DNA of 64,000 bases, from contig JAEYOP010000071.1 in the NCBI GenBank assembly GCA_023411575.1, forward strand, positions 1 to 64,000. Reading direction: 5' to 3'. Numbering within the stretch: the first letter of the stretch is position 1; each line of letters opens with the position of its first letter. The notes under the pieces were generated by a model. That model made no database searches. It worked only from the letters and a program-made list of their open reading frames with translations, and was not told the origin of the DNA. The translations under genes and the position numbers were made by a program. The DNA comes from Bacillota bacterium. GTDB lineage: Bacteria > Bacillota > Clostridia > Acetivibrionales > DTU013. Positions 48,724 through 57,194 of this stretch are shown here, in pieces.

Positions 48724-50031
48724 ATGATGAGATCAATGTTCTCCGGTGTGTCCGGTTTAAGGGCCCACCAGACCAGAATGGACGTAATCGGCAACAACGT
48801 TGCCAACGTCAATACGGTCGGTTTTAAATCGGGAAGGGTAACCTTCCAGGAAATATTCAGCCAGACGCTCAAGGGCGCCAGCGCGCCGGATTCCACCACC
48901 GGCAGGGGCGGTACGAACCCGATGCAGATCGGTCTTGGACTTGGCGTCGGAGCGGTTGACACTATTACAACAAGAGGCAGTTTGCAGAGGACCGACAATC
49001 CGACGGATATGTCGATCGAAGGAGAAGGCTTCTTCATCTGCAAGGGCGGCAGCGCAGATACATACAAATTTACCAGGGCGGGCAACTTCAGCATAGACAA
49101 GCTTGGAAACCTCGTGACCGGCAGCGGTTTGAACGTTTACGGCTGGCAGGCGCTGAAGAACGACGGCAGCGGCGAGTTTGACACGGAAACGCCCATCGAG
49201 CCCATCAACCTGTATTCCGATGAATACAGGAACAAAAGGATCATTGCGGCAAAGGCGACCTCCAGCGCAACCCTGACGGGAAATCTGGATGCATCGTTTA
49301 ACGATCCGGATACCGTCGGCACCGGCACGCTGGATACATTTACCGTGCCGATGACGGTATACGATTCGCTGGGCAATGATTACAAGGTCAATGTTACGTT
49401 TAGCAAAAGTGACGCACCTACAGCAACCGGATCTACCTGGACATGGGCGGTAGCGGATGGAGAAGGTTATACAGCCGATTCGGGAGAGACCGGTGTACTG
49501 ACATTTGGTACGGATGGAGTATTCGTATCAAATACAGCAACCGACCCCTTGACTTTGAAGCATGATCCGGATAATGGAGCGGAGGATATCATCATAACAC
49601 TGGATTTCACAAAAATTTCCTCCTACGCCAGCGATTGCTCGGTCAAACCGAAGAGCGTCGACGGCTACACCTCGGGCAGCCTGACAACGTTCAGCGTAGG
49701 TTCGGACGGTATCCTGACCGGCATCTACGACAACGGACAGCAGCAATCCCTCGGCCTCATGGCTTTGTCGAACTTTGAGAACCCCGCGGGCTTGCAGAAG
49801 GTGGGAGACAACATGTACATCCCGACGACGAACTCCGGCGACTACAAGGCGGTCAAGGCGGGCTCCAACGGCGTAGGCACGCTGAATCCCGGAACCCTCG
49901 AGATGTCCAACGTGGACCTGTCGGCCGAGTTTACCAACATGATCGTCACCCAGAGGGGCTTCCAGGCAAACAGCAGGATCATAACGACTTCGGACGAGAT
50001 GCTGCAGGAACTGGTAAACCTTAAACGGTAA
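48724..50031 (+). CDS. flgE: Flagellar hook protein FlgE
   Basis: The 435-residue hook subunit begins MMRSMFSGVSGLRAHQTRMD and has VIGNNVANVNTVGFKSGRVT near residue 19, the rod/hook signature. The middle carries the FlgE D1/D2 domains (NRGSLQRTDNPTDMSIEGEGF region, then the variable residues about 180-300), and the C-terminal DLSAEFTNMIVTQRGFQANS is the conserved hook helix. Residues about 220-285 are Thr/Ala/Gly-rich and more AT-rich at the DNA level than the ends, as expected for the surface-exposed domain. An unusually spaced AGGAGG precedes it. Confidence 0.95.
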   Translation: MMRSMFSGVSGLRAHQTRMDVIGNNVANVNTVGFKSGRVTFQEIFSQTLKGASAPDSTTGRGGTNPMQIGLGLGVGAVDTITTRGSLQRTDNPTDMSIEGEGFFICKGGSADTYKFTRAGNFSIDKLGNLVTGSGLNVYGWQALKNDGSGEFDTETPIEPINLYSDEYRNKRIIAAKATSSATLTGNLDASFNDPDTVGTGTLDTFTVPMTVYDSLGNDYKVNVTFSKSDAPTATGSTWTWAVADGEGYTADSGETGVLTFGTDGVFVSNTATDPLTLKHDPDNGAEDIIITLDFTKISSYASDCSVKPKSVDGYTSGSLTTFSVGSDGILTGIYDNGQQQSLGLMALSNFENPAGLQKVGDNMYIPTTNSGDYKAVKAGSNGVGTLNPGTLEMSNVDLSAEFTNMIVTQRGFQANSRIITTSDEMLQELVNLKR

Positions 50032-50049
50032 CACGGTGAATGGATAAAT

Positions 50050-50083
50050 CCTGCAGGTGCGCCGGAAACGGCACACCTGCAGG
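50050..50083 (+). promoter_or_regulatory. Stable hairpin with GAAA tetraloop between flgE and flbD
   Basis: CCTGCAGGTG and GCCG on the left pair with CGGC and CACCTGCAGG on the right, with one C-A mismatch and a GAAA (GNRA) loop. It begins 18 bases after the flgE stop. There is no T-run, so it more likely stabilises the 3' end of the flgE message or pauses polymerase than terminates. Confidence 0.7.
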
Positions 50084-50142
50084 AATATACAATATTCGTC
50101 AAAAATAGAATTTATGTATTGAGTTTTAGGGGTAAACATATT

Positions 50143-50343
50143 ATGATTAAACTAACCAGGCTTAACGGCTCGGTCTATGTCCTGAACTGCGAACTGATCG
50201 AAACGGTCGAAGCGACGCCGGATACGGTGATCTCGACGACTGACGCAAAAAAATACGTGTGCAGGGAATCCGTGGATGAGGTCATTGCCAGAGTAATCGA
50301 GTACAAAGGCAGGATACGGATCTTTGCAAACACACACAAATGA
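50143..50343 (+). CDS. flbD: FlbD/SwrD-family flagellar protein
   Basis: The 66-residue protein begins MIKLTRLNGSVYVLNCELIE and contains TDAKKYVCRESVDEVIARVIEYK, the full conserved core of the FlbD (DUF/PF06289) family. In Bacillus subtilis the homologue SwrD raises motor power needed for swarming. The start at 50143 is chosen because TAGGGG is about ten bases upstream; the longer frame from 50119 is unsupported. It follows flgE and precedes fliL, its usual position. Confidence 0.92.
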   Translation: MIKLTRLNGSVYVLNCELIETVEATPDTVISTTDAKKYVCRESVDEVIARVIEYKGRIRIFANTHK

Positions 50344-50360
50344 TAGAGGGGGCATAAGTT

Positions 50361-50885
50361 TTGGAGTCAAAAGGTACGTTTTTCATATTAATCATAGTAG
50401 TTGCGGTCCTGGCGCTAACGCTGGCAGCTCTTGCAGGATACCTGTTCCTGGTGCAGGGCACGTCCAATAGCAGCGGAACTTCAGTTGCATCCGAAGCTAC
50501 AGTCAAGGAAATTCCCAAGGAAGAGGATCTTGTCAAAATTCCTCTTTATGCAGATAAGAGCTATTTCAACCTGAAAAACGACGATCCCAACAAGATCGCC
50601 ATGATGCAGGTCAACGTGACGCTGAAGTGCTACAAAACCCTCAAGGAAAAAGAAAATAAAAAAGTCATTGTAGAAGAGAAAATTGACGCTTATTCCGATG
50701 AAATAAAGGAGCTCGTCAGCCGTTTCTTCCTGTCCGAGACCCTCGAAGACGTCAAGAATCTTGAAGTGATGGACCAGGCGAAAGAAGAGCTCCGGAAACA
50801 GATCAACGAGCTTCTGAACGAAGGCAACAAGCATCCGGAAGACATCGTCTACAAAGTCATCTTCTCGCAGTGGCTGTTCCAGTAG
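50361..50885 (+). CDS. fliL: Flagellar basal-body-associated protein FliL
   Basis: The 174-residue protein has an N-terminal membrane helix (about residues 7-29) and an extracytoplasmic FliL domain (IPLYADKSYFNLKNDDPNKI to the end, including EELRKQINELLNEG and VYKVIFSQWLFQ). FliL encircles the stator units and supports torque. The TTG start at 50361 has GAGGGGG about ten bases upstream. The C-terminal VIFSQWLFQ is characteristic of the family. It is followed 13 bases later by fliM. Confidence 0.92.
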   Translation: MESKGTFFILIIVVAVLALTLAALAGYLFLVQGTSNSSGTSVASEATVKEIPKEEDLVKIPLYADKSYFNLKNDDPNKIAMMQVNVTLKCYKTLKEKENKKVIVEEKIDAYSDEIKELVSRFFLSETLEDVKNLEVMDQAKEELRKQINELLNEGNKHPEDIVYKVIFSQWLFQ

Positions 50886-50898
50886 GAGGTGGTTTTTA

Positions 50899-51885
50899 GT
50901 GGGAGATATTCTGTCTCAAAATGAAATAGATGATCTGCTCAAAGCCTTAAGTTCCGGTGAGATAAGCGCTCACGAAATGCAAACCACAACCCAGGAAAAA
51001 AAGATCAAGAGCCATGATTTTAAACGAGCCAGCAAATTTGCCAAGGACCATATTAAAACCCTCAATATTATTTACGATAACTATGCGCGTCTTGTGACAA
51101 ACTTCCTGACCGGCTATCTCCGGACCCTGGTGCAGGTCGATGTCGTAACCGTGGAAGCCCTGCCGTACAGCGACTTCAGCAATTCGGTCTCCAATCCGGT
51201 CATTCTGGCGATCATCGATTTTGCTCCGCTGTCCGGTTCCATCATCCTGGAGATCGAGCCCCACATCGCGTTCGCGCTGGTGGATCGGATCCTGGGAGGC
51301 AAGGGCTCTTCAATGGAAAGGGTCCGCGAATTTACGGAGATAGAGCTTGCGATTATAGAAAGAATCATCATCCAGATCCTGAACCTGATGCGGGAGCCGT
51401 GGGAAAACGTTCTTTCCATCCGGCCCAGGCTGGACAAGATCGAGACCAACGCCCAGTTCGCCCAGATCGTGGCGCAAAACGAAACGGTGGCCCTGATAAC
51501 GCTCAGCGCCCGGGTCGGCGACGTGGACGGCATGATCAACATCTGTATTCCGCATATGGTGGTGGAGCCGATCGTATCCAAGCTCAGCACGAAATTCTGG
51601 TTCTCGAACGTGGAAAAGGAAGCAACTCCTGAAATGAAGGAAAACATAGAGGTCCGGGTCCGGAACACGCTGGTGCCCGTCAAGGCGCTGCTGGGGAAGA
51701 CCACCATATCCGTAAGCGATTTCATCGAGCTTCAGCCGGGGGATGTCCTGCCGCTGGATACGGGTATCAACGAAGATATGGAAGTGCACGTGGGAGAGCT
51801 TTTGAAATTTTTCGCAACCCCAGGGGTCAAGAAGAACAAGGTGGCCATCAAAATTTCAAAGGTTCTGAAAAAGGAGGATGAATAA
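50899..51885 (+). CDS. fliM: Flagellar motor switch protein FliM
   Basis: The 328-residue C-ring protein has the N-terminal CheY-P-binding peptide GDILSQNEIDDLLKALSSGE, the CheC-like middle domain (about residues 45-230, with GSIILEIEPHIAFALVDRIL) and a C-terminal SpoA/FliN-like domain (residues 245-320, VRNTLVPVKALLGKTTISVS). The GTG start at 50899 is supported by AGGAGG about ten bases upstream. FliM transmits CheY binding to FliG. fliY starts two bases after its stop. Confidence 0.96.
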   Translation: MGDILSQNEIDDLLKALSSGEISAHEMQTTTQEKKIKSHDFKRASKFAKDHIKTLNIIYDNYARLVTNFLTGYLRTLVQVDVVTVEALPYSDFSNSVSNPVILAIIDFAPLSGSIILEIEPHIAFALVDRILGGKGSSMERVREFTEIELAIIERIIIQILNLMREPWENVLSIRPRLDKIETNAQFAQIVAQNETVALITLSARVGDVDGMINICIPHMVVEPIVSKLSTKFWFSNVEKEATPEMKENIEVRVRNTLVPVKALLGKTTISVSDFIELQPGDVLPLDTGINEDMEVHVGELLKFFATPGVKKNKVAIKISKVLKKEDE

Positions 51886-51886
51886 G

Positions 51887-53086
51887 ATGGGAGACATGTT
51901 GTCGCAAGCGGAAATAGATGCATTATTGAACGGTACGTCACTGGATCTTCCGACCGATTCCGTCGGCTCCTCCGAAAATCTGTCGGCACAGGAAATCGAC
52001 GCCCTGGGCGAGATCGGCAATATCAGCATGGGGACCTCCGCCACCACGCTGTTTACCCTGCTCGGGCAGAAGGTCGTTATTACGACGCCCAAGGTCACGC
52101 TAAGCAACTGGGATGAAATCGCGGAGCAGTTTTCGAGAAATTATGTGGCGGTAAGGGTTGAATATACCCAGGGCCTTATCGGCAGCAACCTGCTGATCAT
52201 GAAGGAGCAGGATGTCAAAATCATCACCGACCTGATGATGGGCGGGGACGGAAACAATACGTCGGAGCCCCTGTCGGACCTGCATCTGAGCGCCATCAGC
52301 GAGGCGATGAACCAGATGGTCGGCTCCTCCTCGACGTCCATGTCCGCCATGTTCGACAAAAGGATCGACATTTCTCCCCCGAAGGCCTTCATCCTCGACC
52401 TGGAAAGCTTACAGCAGAATTCCGGGATAACCGGCAGCGAGCAGTTGGTGAAGATCGCATTCAAAATGATCATCGGCACCCTCATCGACAGCGAGATCAT
52501 GCAGGTGCTGCCAATCTCCTTCGCAAAGAAGCTGGTGGATAATCTGCTGAACCTCGACACGGGCTCCGGTACCTATGAAATTCCCTCCACACCGAAAAAA
52601 GCGCCGGAACCGCCGAAGCAGACCATGACGCCGCCTCCCGCGCCGCAGCCTCCGCAGCCGCAGTATGCGCCTCCGCAGCCTGCACCGCAGCACATGCCGC
52701 CTCAGAATTATCAGCCCGATTACGGCTACGAGCAGCCTGCCGTCTGGAGCCACAACGAGCCAAGGCAGCCCAGGGAGCCCGTCAATGTTCAGCCGGCTCA
52801 TTTCCAGAGCTTCGATGAAAGCAGGATCGTCCTGGAAAAGAAGAACATCAGCCTGATCATGGACGTACCGCTCCAGGTAACCGTAGAACTGGGCCGCACC
52901 CAGAAGCTGATAAAGGACATCCTGGAATTCGGCCCCGGCTCCATCATCGAGTTGGACAAGCTGGCCGGCGAACCGGTGGATATCCTCGTCAACGGAAAGG
53001 CGATTGCCAAGGGCGAGGTCGTCGTTATCGATGAAAGCTTCGGCGTAAGGATCACGGACATCATCCATCCGAGCAAGCGGCTTTAA
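51887..53086 (+). CDS. fliY: Flagellar switch/CheY-P phosphatase protein FliY (FliN/CheC)
   Basis: The 399-residue protein has three parts. The N-terminal GDMLSQAEIDALLNGTS copies the CheY-binding peptide of FliM. The CheC-type phosphatase domain has two active-site motifs of the D/S-x3-E-x2-N type: DALGEIGNISMG near residue 36 and SAISEAMNQMVG near residue 136. A Pro/Gln-rich linker (about 230-300) leads to the C-terminal FliN/SpoA domain (MDVPLQVTVELGRTQKLIKD). It completes the C-ring and dephosphorylates CheY-P. The start at 51887 is chosen because GGAGG directly abuts the ATG at 51878. Confidence 0.95.
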   Translation: MGDMLSQAEIDALLNGTSLDLPTDSVGSSENLSAQEIDALGEIGNISMGTSATTLFTLLGQKVVITTPKVTLSNWDEIAEQFSRNYVAVRVEYTQGLIGSNLLIMKEQDVKIITDLMMGGDGNNTSEPLSDLHLSAISEAMNQMVGSSSTSMSAMFDKRIDISPPKAFILDLESLQQNSGITGSEQLVKIAFKMIIGTLIDSEIMQVLPISFAKKLVDNLLNLDTGSGTYEIPSTPKKAPEPPKQTMTPPPAPQPPQPQYAPPQPAPQHMPPQNYQPDYGYEQPAVWSHNEPRQPREPVNVQPAHFQSFDESRIVLEKKNISLIMDVPLQVTVELGRTQKLIKDILEFGPGSIIELDKLAGEPVDILVNGKAIAKGEVVVIDESFGVRITDIIHPSKRL

Positions 53087-53107
53087 TGGGAAAAAAGGGA
53101 CAGCACA

Positions 53108-53136
53108 TTGCGGAATTATGTCAATTGGTGTAATAT
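53108..53136 (+). promoter_or_regulatory. Possible internal promoter upstream of cheY
   Basis: TTGCGG (53108-53113), a 17-base spacer and TAATAT (53131-53136) lie in the longest gap of the flagellar operon (53087-53235). It could raise cheY and downstream expression. Confidence 0.45.
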
Positions 53137-53235
53137 AAAGTATAATCATGGCACAATTATTCCTTGATTATACGGCGGTGAAATGTTAACATAAACGTAG
53201 ACAGCTCTATACTCACACAATAAGGGGAGAGATTT

Positions 53236-53598
53236 ATGGGTAAAAGAATTTTGATTGTCGACGATGCTGCTTTTATGAGGATGATGATCAAGGACATTCT
53301 GTCCAAGAACGGCTATGAAGTAGTAGGAGAAGCCGAACACGGCGGGCGTGCAATTGAAAAGTACAAGGAACTGGTACCGGATCTTGTCATCATGGACATT
53401 ACCATGCCTGAAGTGGACGGAATCCAGGCAGTCAAGGAAATCCGCAAAATCAATTCAGACTCCCAGGTCATCATGTGCTCCGCCATGGGTCAGCAGGCCA
53501 TGGTTATCGAATCGATCCAGGCAGGCGCGCGAGACTTTATTGTCAAGCCGTTCCAGGCGGAAAGAGTTATAGAAGCTGTCAAGAAAGTGTTGGGCTGA
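53236..53598 (+). CDS. cheY: Chemotaxis response regulator CheY
   Basis: The 120-residue single receiver domain has the acidic pair D9-D10 (ILIVDDAAFMR), phospho-acceptor D54 in VIMDITMP and the conserved lysine K104 in FIVKPF. Phosphorylated by CheA, it binds FliM/FliY and changes motor rotation. GGGGAGAG precedes the ATG. The location between fliY and fliO is standard in Firmicutes. A serine (S82) holds the usual Thr/Ser switch position. Confidence 0.95.
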   Translation: MGKRILIVDDAAFMRMMIKDILSKNGYEVVGEAEHGGRAIEKYKELVPDLVIMDITMPEVDGIQAVKEIRKINSDSQVIMCSAMGQQAMVIESIQAGARDFIVKPFQAERVIEAVKKVLG

Positions 53599-53676
53599 TA
53601 TTCTTGACCAGTCTGGCTACATACCGAAGCCGGTTCGGGCAGGAAGAGACGGTCGGCTGGGAACCGGGGGATTATT

Positions 53677-54186
53677 ATGGGGGGAATGGATGTACTGAAG
53701 GTCATATTGTTTCTGATTGGCTTTTGTGCTCTTCTATTTCTGACTTATGTGACGACAAGATACATCGGCGGAAAACAGAACAGGGCCATGAAGGGCAAAA
53801 ATATCAGTATAATGGAAACCGTGCTGCTGGGCGCGGATAAGCGTCTGCACCTTGTAAAGGCCGGGAAGCAGTACGTGCTGATCGCCACCACCTCCAAAAC
53901 GGTGGAGTTCCTGACGGCAGTCGATCTGGAAGAGCCATTGACCGACGAGCAGGCGGTTCCGCAGGAAAACGTTACTCTGTTTGATTTTAAGGCGTTATTT
54001 GACAAATACATGGGGGCGTACAAGGGAAAGAGAGAAAAGGAGCCCGGAGTGAACGGGTACAATGTTCCCCCGAATATGGAAGGGAACCGGGATTTTAGAG
54101 CAAACCTCGGGAGACTTCGGACAATTGTACAAAAGAAAGAATTTCAGACGAGAGAAAACGGGGATGACGGTACGAATGAAGAGTAG
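53677..54186 (+). CDS. fliO: Flagellar biosynthesis protein FliO
   Basis: The 169-residue protein has one N-terminal membrane helix (about residues 5-27) and a small cytoplasmic beta domain (GKNISIMETVLLGADKRLHLVKAG, QYVLIATTSKTVEFL) typical of FliO/FliZ. It assists assembly of the FliP core of the export gate. CCGGGGGATT is spaced correctly before the ATG. The charged tail (from about residue 100) is poorly conserved. It overlaps fliP. Confidence 0.88.
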   Translation: MGGMDVLKVILFLIGFCALLFLTYVTTRYIGGKQNRAMKGKNISIMETVLLGADKRLHLVKAGKQYVLIATTSKTVEFLTAVDLEEPLTDEQAVPQENVTLFDFKALFDKYMGAYKGKREKEPGVNGYNVPPNMEGNRDFRANLGRLRTIVQKKEFQTRENGDDGTNEE

Positions 54187-54949
54187 ATTGAGAGGTCTGC
54201 AAGTCGCCATTGTATTTCTGATTTTCATAGTTTTGAGTTCGAATGTCTTTGCAGCCGACGCGACATTTCCTTTCAAGTTCGGCTTCAACGTAGAGCCTGC
54301 ATCGTCGCCGCAGGAAGTATCCACAAGCATCCAGATCCTGCTGATCCTGACGGTTTTGTCGCTGGCTCCCTCCATCATCATCATGATGACCTCCTTCACA
54401 AGAATCATAATCGTCCTGTCGTTTCTGAGAAACGCGCTGGGCACGCAGCAAATACCGCCAAATCAGGTTCTGATTGGGCTTGCTTTATTTTTATCGCTTT
54501 TTATCATGACGCCGGTGATCAGCGATATCAATACCAAGGCCTATGAACCGTTCAACAAAGGGGATATCACGCAGCAGCAGGCGCTGGACAACTCCTCTAA
54601 TGTGATAAAGGGCTTCATGCTGAAGCAGTTTGGAAACGAAGAGAAGGATCTCGCCTTTTTCGTATCCCTGGCAAAAATAAAAACGCCGATAGCAAATCCG
54701 ATGGATCTGCCCCTTACGGTGGTGATCCCGGCTTTTATCATAAATGAACTGACGATCGCCTTCAAGATCGGCTTTTTGATTTATATTCCGTTTTTGATCA
54801 TCGACATGGTCGTTTCCAGCACCCTGATGTCCATGGGCATGATGATGCTGCCGCCGGTCATGATATCGCTGCCCTTCAAGATCCTGCTGTTCGTCATGGT
54901 GGACGGCTGGACGCTGGTGGCGAAAACACTGGTATCGTCGTTCCTGTAG
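54164..54949 (+). CDS. fliP: Flagellar export-gate protein FliP
   Basis: The 261-residue protein has a signal peptide (to about AADATFPF), four membrane helices and the conserved IIMMTSFTRIIIVLSFLRNA near residue 98. It also has QQIPPNQVLIGLALFLSLFI and the C-terminal PPVMISLPFKILLFVMVDGW. FliP forms the core ring of the type III export channel with FliQ and FliR. ATG 54164 and 54176 are both possible; the second has GGGGAT ten bases upstream. It overlaps fliO by up to 23 bases, which implies coupled translation. Confidence 0.93.
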   Translation: MTVRMKSRLRGLQVAIVFLIFIVLSSNVFAADATFPFKFGFNVEPASSPQEVSTSIQILLILTVLSLAPSIIIMMTSFTRIIIVLSFLRNALGTQQIPPNQVLIGLALFLSLFIMTPVISDINTKAYEPFNKGDITQQQALDNSSNVIKGFMLKQFGNEEKDLAFFVSLAKIKTPIANPMDLPLTVVIPAFIINELTIAFKIGFLIYIPFLIIDMVVSSTLMSMGMMMLPPVMISLPFKILLFVMVDGWTLVAKTLVSSFL

Positions 54950-54988
54950 CGGGACCGGCGCGGAATGGTTGGGAGTGGAGGTTGAGGC

Positions 54989-55258
54989 ATGGATCAGGGT
55001 ACCGTAATCAATATAGCCCAGAATGCGTTGCTCGTTACACTGTACATATCGGCTCCCCTTCTTGGGATCAGCTTGATTGTAGGCCTTGCGGTGAGCATAT
55101 TCCAGGCGACGACACAGATACAGGAGCAAACGCTTTCCTATATCCCGAAGATCCTGGCGGTCATCGTCGCCATCGCCGCATTCGGGTCCTGGATCCTGAA
55201 TCTGCTGGTGGAGTATACCCAGGGGCTGTACCAGAACATAAACCAGTACATCCGTTAG
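54989..55258 (+). CDS. fliQ: Flagellar export-gate protein FliQ
   Basis: The 89-residue protein has two membrane helices (about residues 15-38 and 50-75) and the conserved SAPLLGISLIVGLAVSIFQA and TQIQEQTLSYIPKILAV. FliQ subunits wrap around the FliP/FliR core of the export gate. GGAGG lies upstream at 9-10 bases. Family length is about 89 residues, so it is complete. Confidence 0.95.
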   Translation: MDQGTVINIAQNALLVTLYISAPLLGISLIVGLAVSIFQATTQIQEQTLSYIPKILAVIVAIAAFGSWILNLLVEYTQGLYQNINQYIR

Positions 55259-55299
55259 GGCAAGCAGGCTTGCAGCATGCGGAAGGGGAGGTTTCGCGG

Positions 55300-56088
55300 G
55301 TGTCCATACCGACAGGGTTGCTTTTGAACGGTTTTGATGTGTTTTTGCTCGTGTTTGTCCGCATGACCGGCCTGTTTGTAGTGGCGCCCGTATTTGGCAG
55401 AAGAAATATACCGACTTATTTCAAGATCGGATTTTCGTTTTTTATGGCATTGATCCTTGTCAATACCTCAGCAGTTCAAGCCGTCCAATACGACGACACG
55501 ATCCTGGCTTATGTGCTGCTGGTCATAAAGGAATTCATGGTAGGGCTGGCCATGGGATTTACGGCCTATGTCGTCATTACGGCCGTATATGTTGCGGGGG
55601 AGATTATCGACATGCAGGTGGGGTTCAGCATCGCCAACGTTATGGACCCGATCAGCAATGTTCAGATTCCAATGACCTCCAACGTTTATTTTATTATAAG
55701 CATGCTGCTGTTTCTTGCGATGGACGGGCATCACATGCTTATCAAGGCCCTGTTTGACAGCTTCGCCAGCTTGCCGCTGGGGACGGCCTCCTTCGATGCA
55801 AGCCTGGCGGACGGACTGATGGACGTATTCGCCACCGTGTTCGCCACCGGCTTCAAGATCGCCGCGCCGGTGGTGGCGGCCGTCCTGGTCACCGATATCG
55901 CGCTGGGTACCATATCCAGAATGGTGCCCCAGCTGAATATTTTCGTCATCGGGATGCCGTTGAAGATTTTAATGGGACTTTTGGTGCTGATGGTGACAAT
56001 ACCGGCCTTCGTTGCCGTCATGAAAGGGCTTTTCAGCCTGATGGACGGCAGCGTGCTGGAGTTCATAAAGGATTTGAAACCGGGATGA
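55300..56088 (+). CDS. fliR: Flagellar export-gate protein FliR
   Basis: The 262-residue protein has about six membrane helices and conserved FVRMTGLFVVAPVFGRRNIP near residue 20, GEIIDMQVGFSIANVMDP near 105 and LDITLGTISRMVPQLNIFVI-like sequence (here DIALGTISRMVPQLNIFVIG) near 203. It closes the FliP/FliQ/FliR core complex. The GTG start at 55300 is chosen because GGGGAGG (55285-55291) is eight bases upstream; a longer frame runs back through fliQ. Its stop overlaps the flhB start as ATGA. Confidence 0.94.
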   Translation: MSIPTGLLLNGFDVFLLVFVRMTGLFVVAPVFGRRNIPTYFKIGFSFFMALILVNTSAVQAVQYDDTILAYVLLVIKEFMVGLAMGFTAYVVITAVYVAGEIIDMQVGFSIANVMDPISNVQIPMTSNVYFIISMLLFLAMDGHHMLIKALFDSFASLPLGTASFDASLADGLMDVFATVFATGFKIAAPVVAAVLVTDIALGTISRMVPQLNIFVIGMPLKILMGLLVLMVTIPAFVAVMKGLFSLMDGSVLEFIKDLKPG

Positions 56089-57194
56089 TCTATCGAATTA
56101 ATCTCCAGCTGTTTGCGGCAGGCGCCGGCGGCGGCGACAAAACCGAAAAAGCGACGCCCAAGAAGCGAAAGGACGCCCGCAAAAAGGGCCAGGTGTTCCA
56201 AAGCCGGGAAATCTCCACGGCCATGGTGCTGATGTTCGTTTTTGTGACGCTGCGGATTTACGGCAGTACCATATACGCCGAGATTACCGCGTATATGAAA
56301 AAAGTGCTGACGGAGTATCCGAAAATGGACGATTTTTACATGCCGGATATCCTGCTCCGCGCTTTTATAGACTCCGTGATCGTTTTCTTCAAGATCACGG
56401 GTCCGCTGCTGGCGGTGGCGCTGATTGCCGGGCTGGTGGCGAGCTACGCCCAGGTGGGGGTCCTGTTTACGCTGGAGCCCCTGAAGCCGAAATTCGACCG
56501 GATCAACCCGATCAGCGGCTTTAAAAGGATGTTTTCCCTGCGGGGGCTGGTGGAGCTTGCGAAGTCGGTCTTGAAGGTCTCCATAATCGGGTACGTATCG
56601 TATGCCTATATAAACAGCCAGGCCGTGACCATCATGAGCCTGATGGACATGGACATTATGAGCATAGCCGCGTTCATAGGGACTACATCATTGAATATAG
56701 CGATCCGAATTTGCGTTGTCTTGATCCTGCTCGGGGCGTTTGATTTTGTTTACCAGTGGTATGATTACGAAAAGAACCTGAGGATGACCAAGCAGGAGGT
56801 CAAGGAGGAATACAAGCAGACCGAGGGAAATCCGGAGATCAAGTCGAAGATCCGGCAGACCCAGAGGCAGATGTCCATGCGCAGGATGATGCAGGAGGTT
56901 CCGAGGGCGGATGTGGTCATTACGAACCCGACCCACTTCGCCTGCGCTTTGAAATACGACGCGAAGGTTTCCCCGGCGCCGACCCTTGTGGCCAAGGGCC
57001 AGGATTATCTGGCGATGCGGATCCGGGAAACGGCAAAGGAAAACAAGGTGGAAATTGTGGAAAACAAGCCCCTTGCCAGAAGCATATACGAAACGGTGGA
57101 AATAGGGCAGGCAATCCCTCCGGAGCTGTATCAGGCAGTGGCGGAGGTCCTTGCATTTGTATACAACCTGAAGGGCGGGAATAAGGCAGGCTAA
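56085..57194 (+). CDS. flhB: Flagellar export switch protein FlhB
   Basis: The 369-residue protein has a basic N-terminus with GGGDKTEKATPKKRKDARKK, four membrane helices (about residues 35-210) and a cytoplasmic domain with the autocleavage site NPTH in VVITNPTHFACALKYD near residue 280. Cleavage there, triggered with FliK, switches export from hook to filament proteins. The ATG overlaps the fliR stop. The overlap with flhA is one base. Length and motifs match the family. Confidence 0.96.
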   Translation: MIYRINLQLFAAGAGGGDKTEKATPKKRKDARKKGQVFQSREISTAMVLMFVFVTLRIYGSTIYAEITAYMKKVLTEYPKMDDFYMPDILLRAFIDSVIVFFKITGPLLAVALIAGLVASYAQVGVLFTLEPLKPKFDRINPISGFKRMFSLRGLVELAKSVLKVSIIGYVSYAYINSQAVTIMSLMDMDIMSIAAFIGTTSLNIAIRICVVLILLGAFDFVYQWYDYEKNLRMTKQEVKEEYKQTEGNPEIKSKIRQTQRQMSMRRMMQEVPRADVVITNPTHFACALKYDAKVSPAPTLVAKGQDYLAMRIRETAKENKVEIVENKPLARSIYETVEIGQAIPPELYQAVAEVLAFVYNLKGGNKAG

